From Nocardioides panacis (GTDB taxonomy: Bacteria > Actinomycetota > Actinomycetes > Propionibacteriales > Nocardioidaceae): a DNA stretch of 64,000 nucleotides. Under the pieces are notes generated by a model. The model worked only from the letters and a program-made list of their open reading frames with translations, had not been told where the DNA came from and did not search any database. Below, in pieces: positions 36,831 through 45,179 of the stretch (position 1 is its first letter; the number at the start of each line of letters is the position of its first letter). Location of the stretch: NCBI RefSeq assembly GCF_019039255.1, contig NZ_CP077062.1, forward strand, positions 4,092,001 through 4,156,000, in the 5' to 3' direction. The translations under genes were made by a program, and so were the position numbers.

Positions 36831-37876
36831 TCGCTGATGATCGTCTGGTCGAACGTGGTCGCGGTGAACCGGACCCGGACGTCGACCTCGTCGCCGACCG
36901 CGGGCACCTTGGCGCCGTGCGACAGGAACAGCATCGAGGCCTGCATGTGCGGCGGCTCGGCGAACAGCCGCTGCTTGCCGTCGACGGTGTACGGCGAGCG
37001 CACGAACCCGGCCGCGTCCAGGCCGCCCTTGGCGATCCGGGCGGCCCGGTCCTTCAGGGTGGCGCCGCCGGTGGGGGCCTCGAGCCCGATGCCGTGCGCC
37101 GTGCCCCCGGACACCACGAGGATCGTGCCGGCCGCCGGGGCGGTGCGGCTGCGGTAGCCGTAGACGTCGCCGCGCTCGACCGGGTGCACGTCGAGCACCG
37201 TGGAGCGGACCTCCAGCGCGGAGCGGTCGCCGAGCCAGAGCTGGGTGCCGATCCGCGGGCGGAACTCGTAGTCCGGGTAGGACTGCCGCAGCACCCCGAG
37301 CTCGGTGTCGGTCAGGTGCGAGACGAAGACCCGGTGGGTGGCCAGGCCGGCGGCGACCACGTCGGTCATCAGCCGGTTGACCTCGGTCAGGTGCGAGCCC
37401 TGGGAGATCGGCAGGTGCACCGCGACCCCCTCGACCGCGAGGCCCTCGACCAGGCCGGCGGCCTCGCGCAGGTCGCGGGCCGAGAAGCCGTGCCGGCGCA
37501 TCGAGGTGAGCCGCTCGAGCACCACCCGCGGCTTCGCGCCCGAGCCCGCGGCCCGCTCGGCGAGCGCGCGCAGGTCCTCGAGCCGGCCGACGGTGTGCAC
37601 GACGTGGCTGTCGAAGACCACGTGGGTCTCGAACGGGCGCCAGGGGCTGAGCACCATGACGGTGCCGTGGAAGGCGGCCGCGACCGGCGTGACCTCGTGG
37701 TACATCCCGACGGCGACCGTGTCGACGCCCAGCCAGGCGGCCCGCGCGGCGAGCCGCTCCACGCCGAAGCCGTAGCCGTTGCCCTTGACGACCGGCACGA
37801 TCCCCGGGTGCGCGTCGCGGACGGCCTGGAGGTGCGTGCGCCAGCGGGGACCGTCGACGTACAGGGTCAGCGGCAC
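36827..37876 (-). CDS. Alanine racemase-like PLP enzyme (fold type III)
   Basis: 349 residues. The PLP lysine motif VVKGNGYGFG (residues ~28-37) matches alanine racemase AVVKANAYGHG-type sites. LERLTSMRRHGFS and RIGTQLWLGDRS are further matches, but the protein is divergent and the C-terminal beta domain is atypical. Located four bases before a FemX-like gene on the same strand, so both may supply or transfer amino acids for peptidoglycan. The true amino-acid substrate is open. Confidence 0.7.
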   Translation of the reverse strand: MPLTLYVDGPRWRTHLQAVRDAHPGIVPVVKGNGYGFGVERLAARAAWLGVDTVAVGMYHEVTPVAAAFHGTVMVLSPWRPFETHVVFDSHVVHTVGRLEDLRALAERAAGSGAKPRVVLERLTSMRRHGFSARDLREAAGLVEGLAVEGVAVHLPISQGSHLTEVNRLMTDVVAAGLATHRVFVSHLTDTELGVLRQSYPDYEFRPRIGTQLWLGDRSALEVRSTVLDVHPVERGDVYGYRSRTAPAAGTILVVSGGTAHGIGLEAPTGGATLKDRAARIAKGGLDAAGFVRSPYTVDGKQRLFAEPPHMQASMLFLSHGAKVPAVGDEVDVRVRFTATTFDQTIISD

Positions 37877-37880
37877 GTCG

Positions 37881-39032
37881 TCACCTCCTGCTCATGTAGA
37901 GGGAGAACGCCTTGTAGACCACCGGGTTGAGCGGGAGGTCCCACTCGCCGGCGTACTCCACGGCCTCGCCGCCGGTGCCGACCTTGAACTGGATCAGCCC
38001 GACGTGCGAGTCGTCCGGGTCCAGGGTGTCTGTGATGCCGCGCAGGTCGTAGACGTCCGCGCCGGCGGCCAGCGAGTCCGAGATCATCGCCCACTGCACC
38101 GCGTTGGAGCCGCGCACGTCGCGCTTCTCGGTCGAGGAGGCGCCGTAGGAGTACCACGTGTGGCCGCCGACCCGGACCCAGACGGTCGCGGCGACCAGGT
38201 CGCCCTCGTGGCGGGCCAGGTAGAGCCGGATCCGGTCCGGCTCCTCGGCCAGCAGCGCGCTGAACATGGTCTGGAAGTAGGACAGCGGGCGCGGGGTGAA
38301 GTGGTCGCGCTCCGCGGTGAGCGCGTAGAGCTCGTGGAAGGCGGGCAGGTCCGCGGGCGTGCCGTGGGTGACCTCGACCCCGGCCTTGGCGGCCTTCTTG
38401 ATGTTGCGCCGCCACTGCTGGTTCATGCCGGCGAGCACGTCCTCCCCGGTGCGCGCCGCGCCCCCGGCGTCGCGCAGCGGGATCTGGAAGTTGTACTGCG
38501 GCTGGCCGGCCGCGAAGCCGCCCTCGACCTGCTGGGGCCGCCAGCCCAGCTCCTGCAGCTGCGAGACCACCCGCGCCCCGGCCTGGGACCGCTCGCTCGG
38601 GGGTACGTCGCCGAGCCGGCGCACCGACGCGTCGGCCACGCCCTGCTTGACCGCCGCGGCGTCCCAGCGGCGGGTCACCACGGGGGGTCCCATCCGCACC
38701 CCGAACGCGCCGGCCTTCTTCAGGTGCCGGACCATCGGGTTGAGGTAGACCCGCAGGTCCTCGGCGTCCCAGTCCAGGACCGGTCCCTCGGGGAGGTAGG
38801 CGAGGTAGCGCTTGACCTTGGGCAGCTGCCGGTAGAGCACCAGGCCGGCCCCGACCAGCCGGCCGGACGGGTCGTACCAGCCGATCGACTCCCGCCGCCA
38901 CTCGCTCTTGACCGTGCCCCACGCCGGGGTCTGCAGGAAGCTCGCCGATCCCCCGTCGGCGGTCCAGGTGCGCAGGAAGTCCAGGTGCTGCTCCGGCGTG
39001 AGGGTGCGCACGGTCAGGGCGGGGGAGGTCAC
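37881..39032 (-). CDS. FemX/MurM-like peptidoglycan bridge aminoacyltransferase
   Basis: 383 residues, two GNAT-like domains. FLQTPAWGTVKSEW at the N-terminus, QYNFQIPL and MNQQWRRNIKKAAKAGVEV mid-protein, and HTWYSYGASSTEKRDVRGSN near the end are typical of Fem transferases, which add amino acids to lipid II from aminoacyl-tRNA. There is no coiled-coil insertion. In an operon with the alanine-racemase-like gene. Confidence 0.85.
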   Translation of the reverse strand: MTSPALTVRTLTPEQHLDFLRTWTADGGSASFLQTPAWGTVKSEWRRESIGWYDPSGRLVGAGLVLYRQLPKVKRYLAYLPEGPVLDWDAEDLRVYLNPMVRHLKKAGAFGVRMGPPVVTRRWDAAAVKQGVADASVRRLGDVPPSERSQAGARVVSQLQELGWRPQQVEGGFAAGQPQYNFQIPLRDAGGAARTGEDVLAGMNQQWRRNIKKAAKAGVEVTHGTPADLPAFHELYALTAERDHFTPRPLSYFQTMFSALLAEEPDRIRLYLARHEGDLVAATVWVRVGGHTWYSYGASSTEKRDVRGSNAVQWAMISDSLAAGADVYDLRGITDTLDPDDSHVGLIQFKVGTGGEAVEYAGEWDLPLNPVVYKAFSLYMSRR

Positions 39033-39050
39033 GCCCCGAGGGTAACGGGC

Positions 39051-39905
39051 CTACCGGGACAGGCCGGCGAGCACCTCGACGGTCCGCTTCCAGGCCGGTG
39101 TGCGCGGGTCGATCAGCGAGAAGTGGTCGCCGGGCACCTCGACGAGCGCGGCGTCGTCGCCCGCCGCGCGGGCCGCCGCGACGTACGCCCGGCTCTGGGA
39201 GATCGGCACTGTGGAGTCGTCGGTGCCGTGCACGCAGCGGATCGGCAGCCCCAGCGGCAGCCGCTCGATCGGGTCGGCCAGCCGGTAGCGGCCGGGGACC
39301 CGGCCCGGCAGGCCACCCACGATCCCGGGTACGGCGGTCCCGCCGAGGCCCGTGTCCGCGGCCGTGCGCAGGTCGAGCACGCCGGCCTGCGGGACCGTCG
39401 CGGTGACCCGGACCCGGGGCCGCCCGCCGGGCAGCCCGGTCCCGCGGCGGGACGCGGCCCAGGCGGCGAGGTGACCGCCCGCCGAGTGGCCGAGCGTGAC
39501 GACCCGGGCGGGGTCGACGTCGAGCCGGTCGACGTGGTCGACGGCCGCGGCGACGTCGGCGTAGGTGGTCGGCCAGCCGCCGCCGTCCCCGAGCCGGCGG
39601 TACTCGATGTTCCAGGCCGCCCAGCCCCGGTCGGCGAGGTCCGCGGAGATCGCCGCGCCGAGGTCGAGGCCGAAGCCGCTCTGCCAGAACCCGCCGTGCA
39701 CCACCACCACGGTCCCGCGACCGGGCTCGCCGTCGGGCAGGTAGAGGTCGCCGAACTGGTCCCGGCCGGTGCCGTAGTGGTGCCGGACCGGTTTCGGGGC
39801 GGAGCTCGCCGGCTCCGGCGGGGGCGAGGAGCAGGCCGCGAGGAGGGCGGCACCGGCCGCGCCGAGGACGGACCGGCGGGTGGCCCGCGGGCGGGCCAGC
39901 GTCAC
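39051..39905 (-). CDS. Alpha/beta-hydrolase lipoprotein (esterase-like)
   Basis: 284 residues from GTG 39905, which overlaps the preceding stop (GTGA). The N-terminus ARPRATRRSVLGAAGAALL leads to a lipobox LLAAC, so it is a twin-arginine-type lipoprotein candidate. Hydrolase motifs are VVVHGGFW (oxyanion loop), the nucleophile elbow GHSAGGHLAAW (Ser ~138), and CVHGTDDSTVP and GDHFS supplying Asp and His. Similar to kynurenine formamidase or BD-FAE esterases. The physiological ester is unknown. Confidence 0.85.
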   Translation of the reverse strand: MTLARPRATRRSVLGAAGAALLAACSSPPPEPASSAPKPVRHHYGTGRDQFGDLYLPDGEPGRGTVVVVHGGFWQSGFGLDLGAAISADLADRGWAAWNIEYRRLGDGGGWPTTYADVAAAVDHVDRLDVDPARVVTLGHSAGGHLAAWAASRRGTGLPGGRPRVRVTATVPQAGVLDLRTAADTGLGGTAVPGIVGGLPGRVPGRYRLADPIERLPLGLPIRCVHGTDDSTVPISQSRAYVAAARAAGDDAALVEVPGDHFSLIDPRTPAWKRTVEVLAGLSR

Positions 39906-40699
39906 AGGCGCTCGCGCAGGAAGGCGAAGTCGGCCTTGTGCTCGTCGGGTCCACCGGGCGTCTCGCACACCACCGGGGCGCCGGCGTCGCGGACGACCGC
40001 GGCCAGCTCGTCGGGGGCGATCCGGCCCTGCCCGAAGTTGGTGTGCCGGTCGGCGCCGGAGTCGAACTCGTCGCGGCTGTCGTTGCAGTGCACGAGCGAG
40101 ATTGGGCCGGTGATCGCGACCAGGTCGGCGACCACCGCGGACAGGTCGTTGCCGCCGGCGTGCGCGTGGCAGGTGTCCAGGCAGAACCCGACCTGCTCGA
40201 AGCCCTCGGCGGTCGAGATGGCGTCCCAGACCCGGCCGATCCGGTCCAGCGACCGGGTCATCGCGTTGTCGCCGCCGGCGGTGTTCTCGATCAGCAGCGG
40301 CAGCTTCAGGTCGGTGGCCTCGACGGCCTTGCGCCAGTTGTCGAACCCCTTCTCCGGGTCGTCGGCCTTGTTCACGTGGCCGCCGTGCACGATCAGCCCC
40401 TTGGCGCCGATCGTGGCCGCGGCGTCGACGTGCTGCTGGAGCAGCTTGCGGCTCGGGATCCGGATCCGGTTGTTCGTGGTGGCGACGTTCACGATGTAGG
40501 GCGCGTGCACGTAGAGGTCGACCCCCGCGGCCTCGGCGTCCGCGCGCAGGGCGTCGGCCCCGCCGGCGTACGCGACCTCCGGGCCCTGGTAGCCCTGCGG
40601 GTCGCCGAGGAAGAACTGCACCAGGTCGGCGCCGCGGGACTTCGCCTCGGCGATCGGGTCGTTCTGGGCGACGTGCGCACCGATTCTCAAGCCAGCCAT
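39902..40699 (-). CDS. Endonuclease IV-like (AP endonuclease family 2) protein
   Basis: 265 residues starting MAGLRIGAHVAQNDPIAEA. TIM-barrel with metal-binding residues in YVHAPYIVN, LIVHGGHV, LLIENTAGG, CLDTCHAHAGG and LVHCNDSRDEFDSGADRH, the usual nfo-family series. It probably incises abasic sites in DNA. GTGA overlap with the hydrolase gene downstream. Confidence 0.88.
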   Translation of the reverse strand: MAGLRIGAHVAQNDPIAEAKSRGADLVQFFLGDPQGYQGPEVAYAGGADALRADAEAAGVDLYVHAPYIVNVATTNNRIRIPSRKLLQQHVDAAATIGAKGLIVHGGHVNKADDPEKGFDNWRKAVEATDLKLPLLIENTAGGDNAMTRSLDRIGRVWDAISTAEGFEQVGFCLDTCHAHAGGNDLSAVVADLVAITGPISLVHCNDSRDEFDSGADRHTNFGQGRIAPDELAAVVRDAGAPVVCETPGGPDEHKADFAFLRERL

Positions 40700-40709
40700 G
40701 TCCCTCACC

Positions 40710-42404
40710 CTACGACCGGCCGGGGACACCCCGCTGCGCCGCGGGTCCGCCGTAGAGCCGGTCGATCACGTCGGCGTACTTCGCCGCGATCGGCCGGCGC
40801 CGCAGCTTCAGGGTCGGGGTCAGCTCGTCGCCGCCCGGCTCCCAGAACGACGCCAGCACCTCGAACTCCTTGACCTGCTCGACCCGGGACAGCCGGGCGT
40901 TGCCCGCGGCGATCCCGGCCGCCACCGCCGCCCGGAGGCCGGGGTCCTGCGCCAGGACCGCGGGTTCCGGCGCCAGACCGTGCCCGGCGGCGTACGCCGC
41001 GGCGGCGTCCGGGTCGAGCGCCACCAGCGCGACGTTGTAGGGCCGACCGTCGCCGACCACGGTGATCGCCGCGGCCAGCGGGCAGCCCACCTTGAGGGTG
41101 CTCTCGATGTTCGCCGGGGACATGTTCTTGCCGCCCGCGCTGATGATGATCTCCTTCTTGCGGTCCACGATCGTGACGTAGCCGTCCGCGTCGACGCAAG
41201 CCACGTCCCCGGTGTGCAGCCAGCCCTCGGCGTCGATCGCCTCGGCGGTCCGCTCCGGGTCGCCGCGGTAGCCCGAGGTGAGGTACGGCGCGCGCACCAG
41301 CAGCTCGCCGTCGTCGAGGAGCCGCGTCTCGAGTCCGGGCAGGGGCAGCCCGACCGTGCCGACGCGGGGACGGTCCGGCGGGTTGAGCAGGCCGGCGCCG
41401 GTGACCTCCGACATGCCCCACAGCTCGACCAGCGGGACGTCGAGGCCGGTGAAGAAGTCCAGCGTCTCGGGGGCGACGGCCGCGGCGCCGGACCACGCCC
41501 AGCGGCACCGGTCGAGCCCGATCGCGGCGCGGAGCTGTCCGCGCAGCGCCTCCGGGGCCGAGGCCGGGTCGAGCCCGGGGACCTGCGCCTCCAGCGCGGC
41601 CTTGAGCTTCTCCCAGACCCGGGGGACCGCGAACCAGATCGTCGGACGGGTGTCCACGAGGGCAGCCCCGATGGTCCGGGCGTCGGCGACGTAGGTGACC
41701 TGGACCCCGAGGACGGCCCCGAAGTACTGCGTGGTCACCCGGTCCGCGATGTGCGCCGACGGCAGGAACGAGGTGATCCGGTCCCCGTCCCGGACGCCGA
41801 CCACCCCGGTGATCGCGCGCACCTGCTCCAGGACGTGCCGGTGGGTGGTCTGCACGCCCTTCGGAGGACCGGTGGTGCCGGAGGTGTAGATCAACGTCGC
41901 CAGGTCGTCCGGCCCGACGGCCCGCCAGGCCGCGTCGAAGTCGAAGCCGTCCTCGTCGGCCGCCTCGAGCGCGGCCAGGGTCAGCGTGCCGGGCCGCTCG
42001 GCGTCGACGCACACCACGTGGTCCAGGTCCGCGCCGGCGGCGGACACGACGTCGAGGGTCGCGGACTCGCAGACCACCACCCGGTTGCCGGCGTTGCCGA
42101 ACAGGTGGGCGACCTGCTCGGCCGACGAGGTGTTGTAGACGGAGAACGGCGCGGCCCCCAGGTGCATCCCCGCGGCGTCGACGAGCGCGAACTCGGGGCG
42201 GTTGGCCAGCATCAGGCCCACCGTGTCGCCGCGCCGGATGCCGAGGCCGTGCAGGCCGGCGGCGATCCGGCGCACCCGGGCGCCGTACTCCCGCCAGGTC
42301 AGCGTGACCGCGTCCCCCGGCGTGCGCAGCGCGACCGCGTCCGGGTCACGAGCGACGGTGCGCTGGAAGGCCGCGCAGAGGGTGGCAGGGAGGTCGGTGG
42401 GCAT
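40710..42404 (-). CDS. AMP-dependent acyl-CoA synthetase (long-chain fatty acid-CoA ligase type)
   Basis: 564 residues. The P-loop-like motif TLIYTSGTTGPPKGVQTTHR (about residues 170-189), the acyl pocket/A5 region VELWGMSEVTGAG, the GWLHTGDVACVDADGYV hinge and a C-terminal PTLKLRRRPIAAKYAD catalytic Lys region are all present. It activates a fatty acid with ATP and loads CoA. No signal or membrane segment. Ten bases upstream of the endonuclease IV-like gene. Confidence 0.9.
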   Translation of the reverse strand: MPTDLPATLCAAFQRTVARDPDAVALRTPGDAVTLTWREYGARVRRIAAGLHGLGIRRGDTVGLMLANRPEFALVDAAGMHLGAAPFSVYNTSSAEQVAHLFGNAGNRVVVCESATLDVVSAAGADLDHVVCVDAERPGTLTLAALEAADEDGFDFDAAWRAVGPDDLATLIYTSGTTGPPKGVQTTHRHVLEQVRAITGVVGVRDGDRITSFLPSAHIADRVTTQYFGAVLGVQVTYVADARTIGAALVDTRPTIWFAVPRVWEKLKAALEAQVPGLDPASAPEALRGQLRAAIGLDRCRWAWSGAAAVAPETLDFFTGLDVPLVELWGMSEVTGAGLLNPPDRPRVGTVGLPLPGLETRLLDDGELLVRAPYLTSGYRGDPERTAEAIDAEGWLHTGDVACVDADGYVTIVDRKKEIIISAGGKNMSPANIESTLKVGCPLAAAITVVGDGRPYNVALVALDPDAAAAYAAGHGLAPEPAVLAQDPGLRAAVAAGIAAGNARLSRVEQVKEFEVLASFWEPGGDELTPTLKLRRRPIAAKYADVIDRLYGGPAAQRGVPGRS

Positions 42405-42503
42405 GCGTCACCTCGCGGGAGGGCCGGTCGGTCGCTGGGAGCCTGCCACCCGGACCGCGAGGTCCACCAGACCCGCGCGGGTCATCCCGCCCGCGGGGAC
42501 GCC

Positions 42504-43001
42504 TCAGCCGAGGTCGACGGTCTCGTTGTCGCCCTCGAAGCGCTTGCCGGTCAACTTGGCCTTCACCAGGTTCGCCACCTGGGTGACCTTGCTGCCGGGG
42601 CTGTCCCAGTACTCCGCCGAGTGCGCGTCGACCATGATCAGCACGTTGTTCGGGTTCTCCGGTCCGCCCTCCATCCAGGCGTCGGTGAAGGTGTTCCACA
42701 GCTCCTCGAGCTTGGCGTGGTCGTCGACGACGGACGCGGTCCCGGACACCGACACCCACGAGCTGCTGTCGGAGTAGGCGACGTTCACCTCCGGACGGGC
42801 CTCGATGTTGCGGACCTTCTCCGAGGCGCGCTCCGCGATGAACCAGACGTCGCCGTCGAACTCGACGTCCTGCGTGGCCATCGGCTTGCTGACCAGGCGG
42901 CCGTCGGGACCGACGCTGGTGAGCATCGCGAGACGGGTCTTCCGGATCAGGTCGTGCACCTTGGTCTGCTGGTCGCTGGTCTGCTCGGGTGTGTTCGTCA
43001 T
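42504..43001 (-). CDS. Pyridoxamine 5'-phosphate oxidase-like general stress protein
   Basis: 165 residues with split-barrel flavin-binding fold elements: [38 protein letters not shown] and [19 protein letters not shown]. Related to GSP26-type general stress proteins that bind FMN, F420 or haem cofactors. Start ATG 43001. Divergent from the rpsF operon. Confidence 0.83.
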   Translation of the reverse strand: MTNTPEQTSDQQTKVHDLIRKTRLAMLTSVGPDGRLVSKPMATQDVEFDGDVWFIAERASEKVRNIEARPEVNVAYSDSSSWVSVSGTASVVDDHAKLEELWNTFTDAWMEGGPENPNNVLIMVDAHSAEYWDSPGSKVTQVANLVKAKLTGKRFEGDNETVDLG

Positions 43002-43191
43002 GCCCCCCGGTACCGCGGCCGGCGCCCGCTCATGCTCCTGTGGACGACGATTTCCGCGGGGTGTCCGCCGCTGATATCGTGACGCAGTCGATCGGTCCGT
43101 CCCCCGCGTCCAGAGTGGGTGTGGCGAGCGGTCGGCACGCCGCACTCCTCCCAGCAGCACCGGGGGTCGTACGGCGTACGCAAGCCCTCCT

Positions 43192-43210
43192 GCCACGGAA
43201 ACGCCGTGGC
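43192..43210 (+). promoter_or_regulatory. Hairpin in the rpsF leader
   Basis: GCCACGG (43192-43198), loop AAACG, CCGTGGC (43204-43210), ending 12 bases before the rpsF ribosome binding site. Some bacterial rpsF leaders bind S6:S18 for feedback. Whether this hairpin has the required bulged motif cannot be decided by eye. Confidence 0.4.
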
Positions 43211-43240
43211 CGCCTGAGTCCGAAGGAGGTGGAGACTGCT

Positions 43241-43531
43241 TTGCGTGCCTACGAAGTAATGGTCATCCTCGATCCCGACCTCGAAGAGCGAACGGTCGCC
43301 CCGTCGCTCGACACGTACCTCAACGTCGTCCGTCAGGACGGCGGGACGATCGAGAACGTCGACGTCTGGGGACGTCGTCGTCTCGCCTACGAGATCGACA
43401 AGAAGCCCGAGGGCATCTACGCCGTCGTCAAGCTGAACGCCGAGCCGGCCACGGTCAAGGAGCTCGACCGCCAACTGGGTCTGAACGAGTCCGTCATGCG
43501 CACGAAGGTCCTCCGACCCGACATCCGCTGA
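43241..43531 (+). CDS. rpsF: 30S ribosomal protein S6
   Basis: 96 residues from TTG 43241 ([20 protein letters not shown]), with AAGGAGGTGGAG just upstream deciding this start. Full-length S6 with [20 protein letters not shown]. First gene of the conserved rpsF-ssb-rpsR-rplI operon. Confidence 0.96.
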   Translation: MRAYEVMVILDPDLEERTVAPSLDTYLNVVRQDGGTIENVDVWGRRRLAYEIDKKPEGIYAVVKLNAEPATVKELDRQLGLNESVMRTKVLRPDIR

Positions 43532-43561
43532 CCGCCACCGACTACCGACTGGAGGCCTGAC

Positions 43562-44174
43562 ATGGCAGGCGACACCCCGATCACCGTGGTGGGCAACCTC
43601 ACCGCCGACCCCGAGCTCCGCTTCACCCCTTCGGGTGCCGCGGTGGCGAACTTCACCGTGGCCTCGACGCCGCGGACGTTCGACCGGCAGACCAACGAGT
43701 GGAAGGACCAGGACACCCTGTTCCTGAACTGCTCGGTCTGGCGGCAGGCGGCCGAGAACGCGGCCGAGTCGCTGACCCGCGGCATGCGGGTCATCGTCCA
43801 GGGACGTCTGAAGGCCCGCAGCTACGAGACCCGCGAGGGCGAGAAGCGCACGGTCTTCGAGATCGACGTCGAGGAGGTCGGCCCCAGCCTGCGCAGCGCG
43901 ACGGCCAAGGTCGCCAAGACCAGCCGCTCCGGCGGCGGCCAGGGCTTCCAGTCCGGTGGCGGCGACGACCCGTGGGCCAGCAACCAGGGCAGCCAGGGGG
44001 GGCGGCCAGGCGGCTGCTCCGGCCGGCGGCCAGGGCGGCGGCTCGTGGGGCGGCAACCAGGGCGGCGGCTCGGGCTACTCGGGCGGCTCCACCGGCGGCA
44101 CCCAGGGCGGCCAGTCCGACCCCTGGGCGACACCGGGCGGCGGCTCGGGCTCCAGCGAAGAGCCCCCGTTCTGA
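43562..44174 (+). CDS. ssb: Single-stranded DNA-binding protein (one extra base in the assembled sequence)
   Basis: N-terminal OB fold ([19 protein letters not shown], then [16 protein letters not shown]). The frame breaks at a seven-base G run (43996-44002) in the Gly/Gln-rich linker. Dropping one G restores the linker and the essential acidic tip SSEEPPF at the stop. Corrected length 203 residues. It coats single-stranded DNA and recruits partners through the C-terminal tip. Confidence 0.94.
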
Positions 44175-44265
44175 CCACCCACGGGTGAGCATCCCGCTCA
44201 CTCCCGCACCACCATCCCTCTGACCATTCCGGCGCACGCCGGGCTCTACGAAAGGGAGCACCACA

Positions 44266-44502
44266 ATGGCCAAGCCAGTACTCCGCAAGCCGAAGAAGAA
44301 GGTTTGCCAGTTCTGCAAGGAGAAGGTGTCCTACGTCGACTACAAGGACACCACCCTCCTGCGCAAGTTCATCTCCGACCGCGGCAAGATCCGCGCTCGT
44401 CGGGTGACCGGCAACTGCGTGCAGCACCAGCGCGACGTTGCCATCGCGGTCAAGAACGCCCGCGAGGTCGCTCTCCTGCCCTACACGTCCACCGCTCGCT
44501 GA
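44266..44502 (+). CDS. rpsR: 30S ribosomal protein S18
   Basis: 78 residues, [20 protein letters not shown]. The [20 protein letters not shown] core is diagnostic. The CxxC near the N-terminus marks the zinc-type paralogue. GGGAG upstream. Pairs with S6 in the 30S platform. Confidence 0.96.
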   Translation: MAKPVLRKPKKKVCQFCKEKVSYVDYKDTTLLRKFISDRGKIRARRVTGNCVQHQRDVAIAVKNAREVALLPYTSTAR

Positions 44503-44517
44503 GGAGGCTGAGTACAC

Positions 44518-44962
44518 ATGAAGCTCATCCTGACCCAGGAGGTCGGCGGCCTCGGTGCCCCCCGGCGACATCGTCGAGGTGAAGGACGGCTACGGCCGTA
44601 ACTTCCTGATCCCGCGGGGCTTCGGCATCCGCTGGACCAAGGGCGGCGAGCGCACCGTCGACTCCATCAAGGCCGCACGCTCCAGTCGCGAGGTCCGCGA
44701 CCTCGACCACGCCAAGGAGATCAAGGCCAAGCTCGAGGCGTCGACCGTGCAGCTGCCGGTCCGCGCCGGCGAGGGTGGCCGGCTCTTCGGCGCCGTCACC
44801 GTCAGCGACATCGCCGCGGCGATCACCGAGGCGGGCGCACCCGTCGACAAGCGCAAGATCATCGTCGGCAACCCGATCAAGTCCCTGGGCACGCACCAGG
44901 TGACCGTGAAGGTGCACGACGAGCTCGACGCGCTCGTCAACCTGAACGTCGTCGCCGGCTGA
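44518..44962 (+). CDS. rplI: 50S ribosomal protein L9 (one extra base in the assembled sequence)
   Basis: Starts [20 protein letters not shown] only if one C is removed from the run at 44558-44563. The rest ([20 protein letters not shown], then [20 protein letters not shown]) reads cleanly. Corrected length 147 residues, normal for L9. Last gene of the operon, followed by a strong terminator. Confidence 0.94.
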
Positions 44963-44982
44963 CCCGCCGAGCCTCGTTCATC

Positions 44983-45022
44983 GAGGAGGCGACGAGCGGT
45001 ACAGACCGCTCGTCGCCTCCTC
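44983..45022 (+). terminator. Strong terminator of the rpsF-rplI operon
   Basis: GAGGAGGCGACGAGCGGT, four-base loop ACAG, and its exact complement: an 18-bp perfect stem starting 21 bases after rplI, followed by GGCTTTAT. Confidence 0.9.
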
Positions 45023-45179
45023 GGCTTTATACCGGGGCGTGTGCGCAACACCTCTTTACCTTTTCGGGTGTTGTTCTGCGAGTCCCCGACCCCCCGTGTT
45101 GTCATGGGCTGCTGACGATCCGGTCAGCTGTGGGAAGCCGCGGCAGTGCGCTGCCCGGCTCGTCTTCGGGAGTTCTCTG

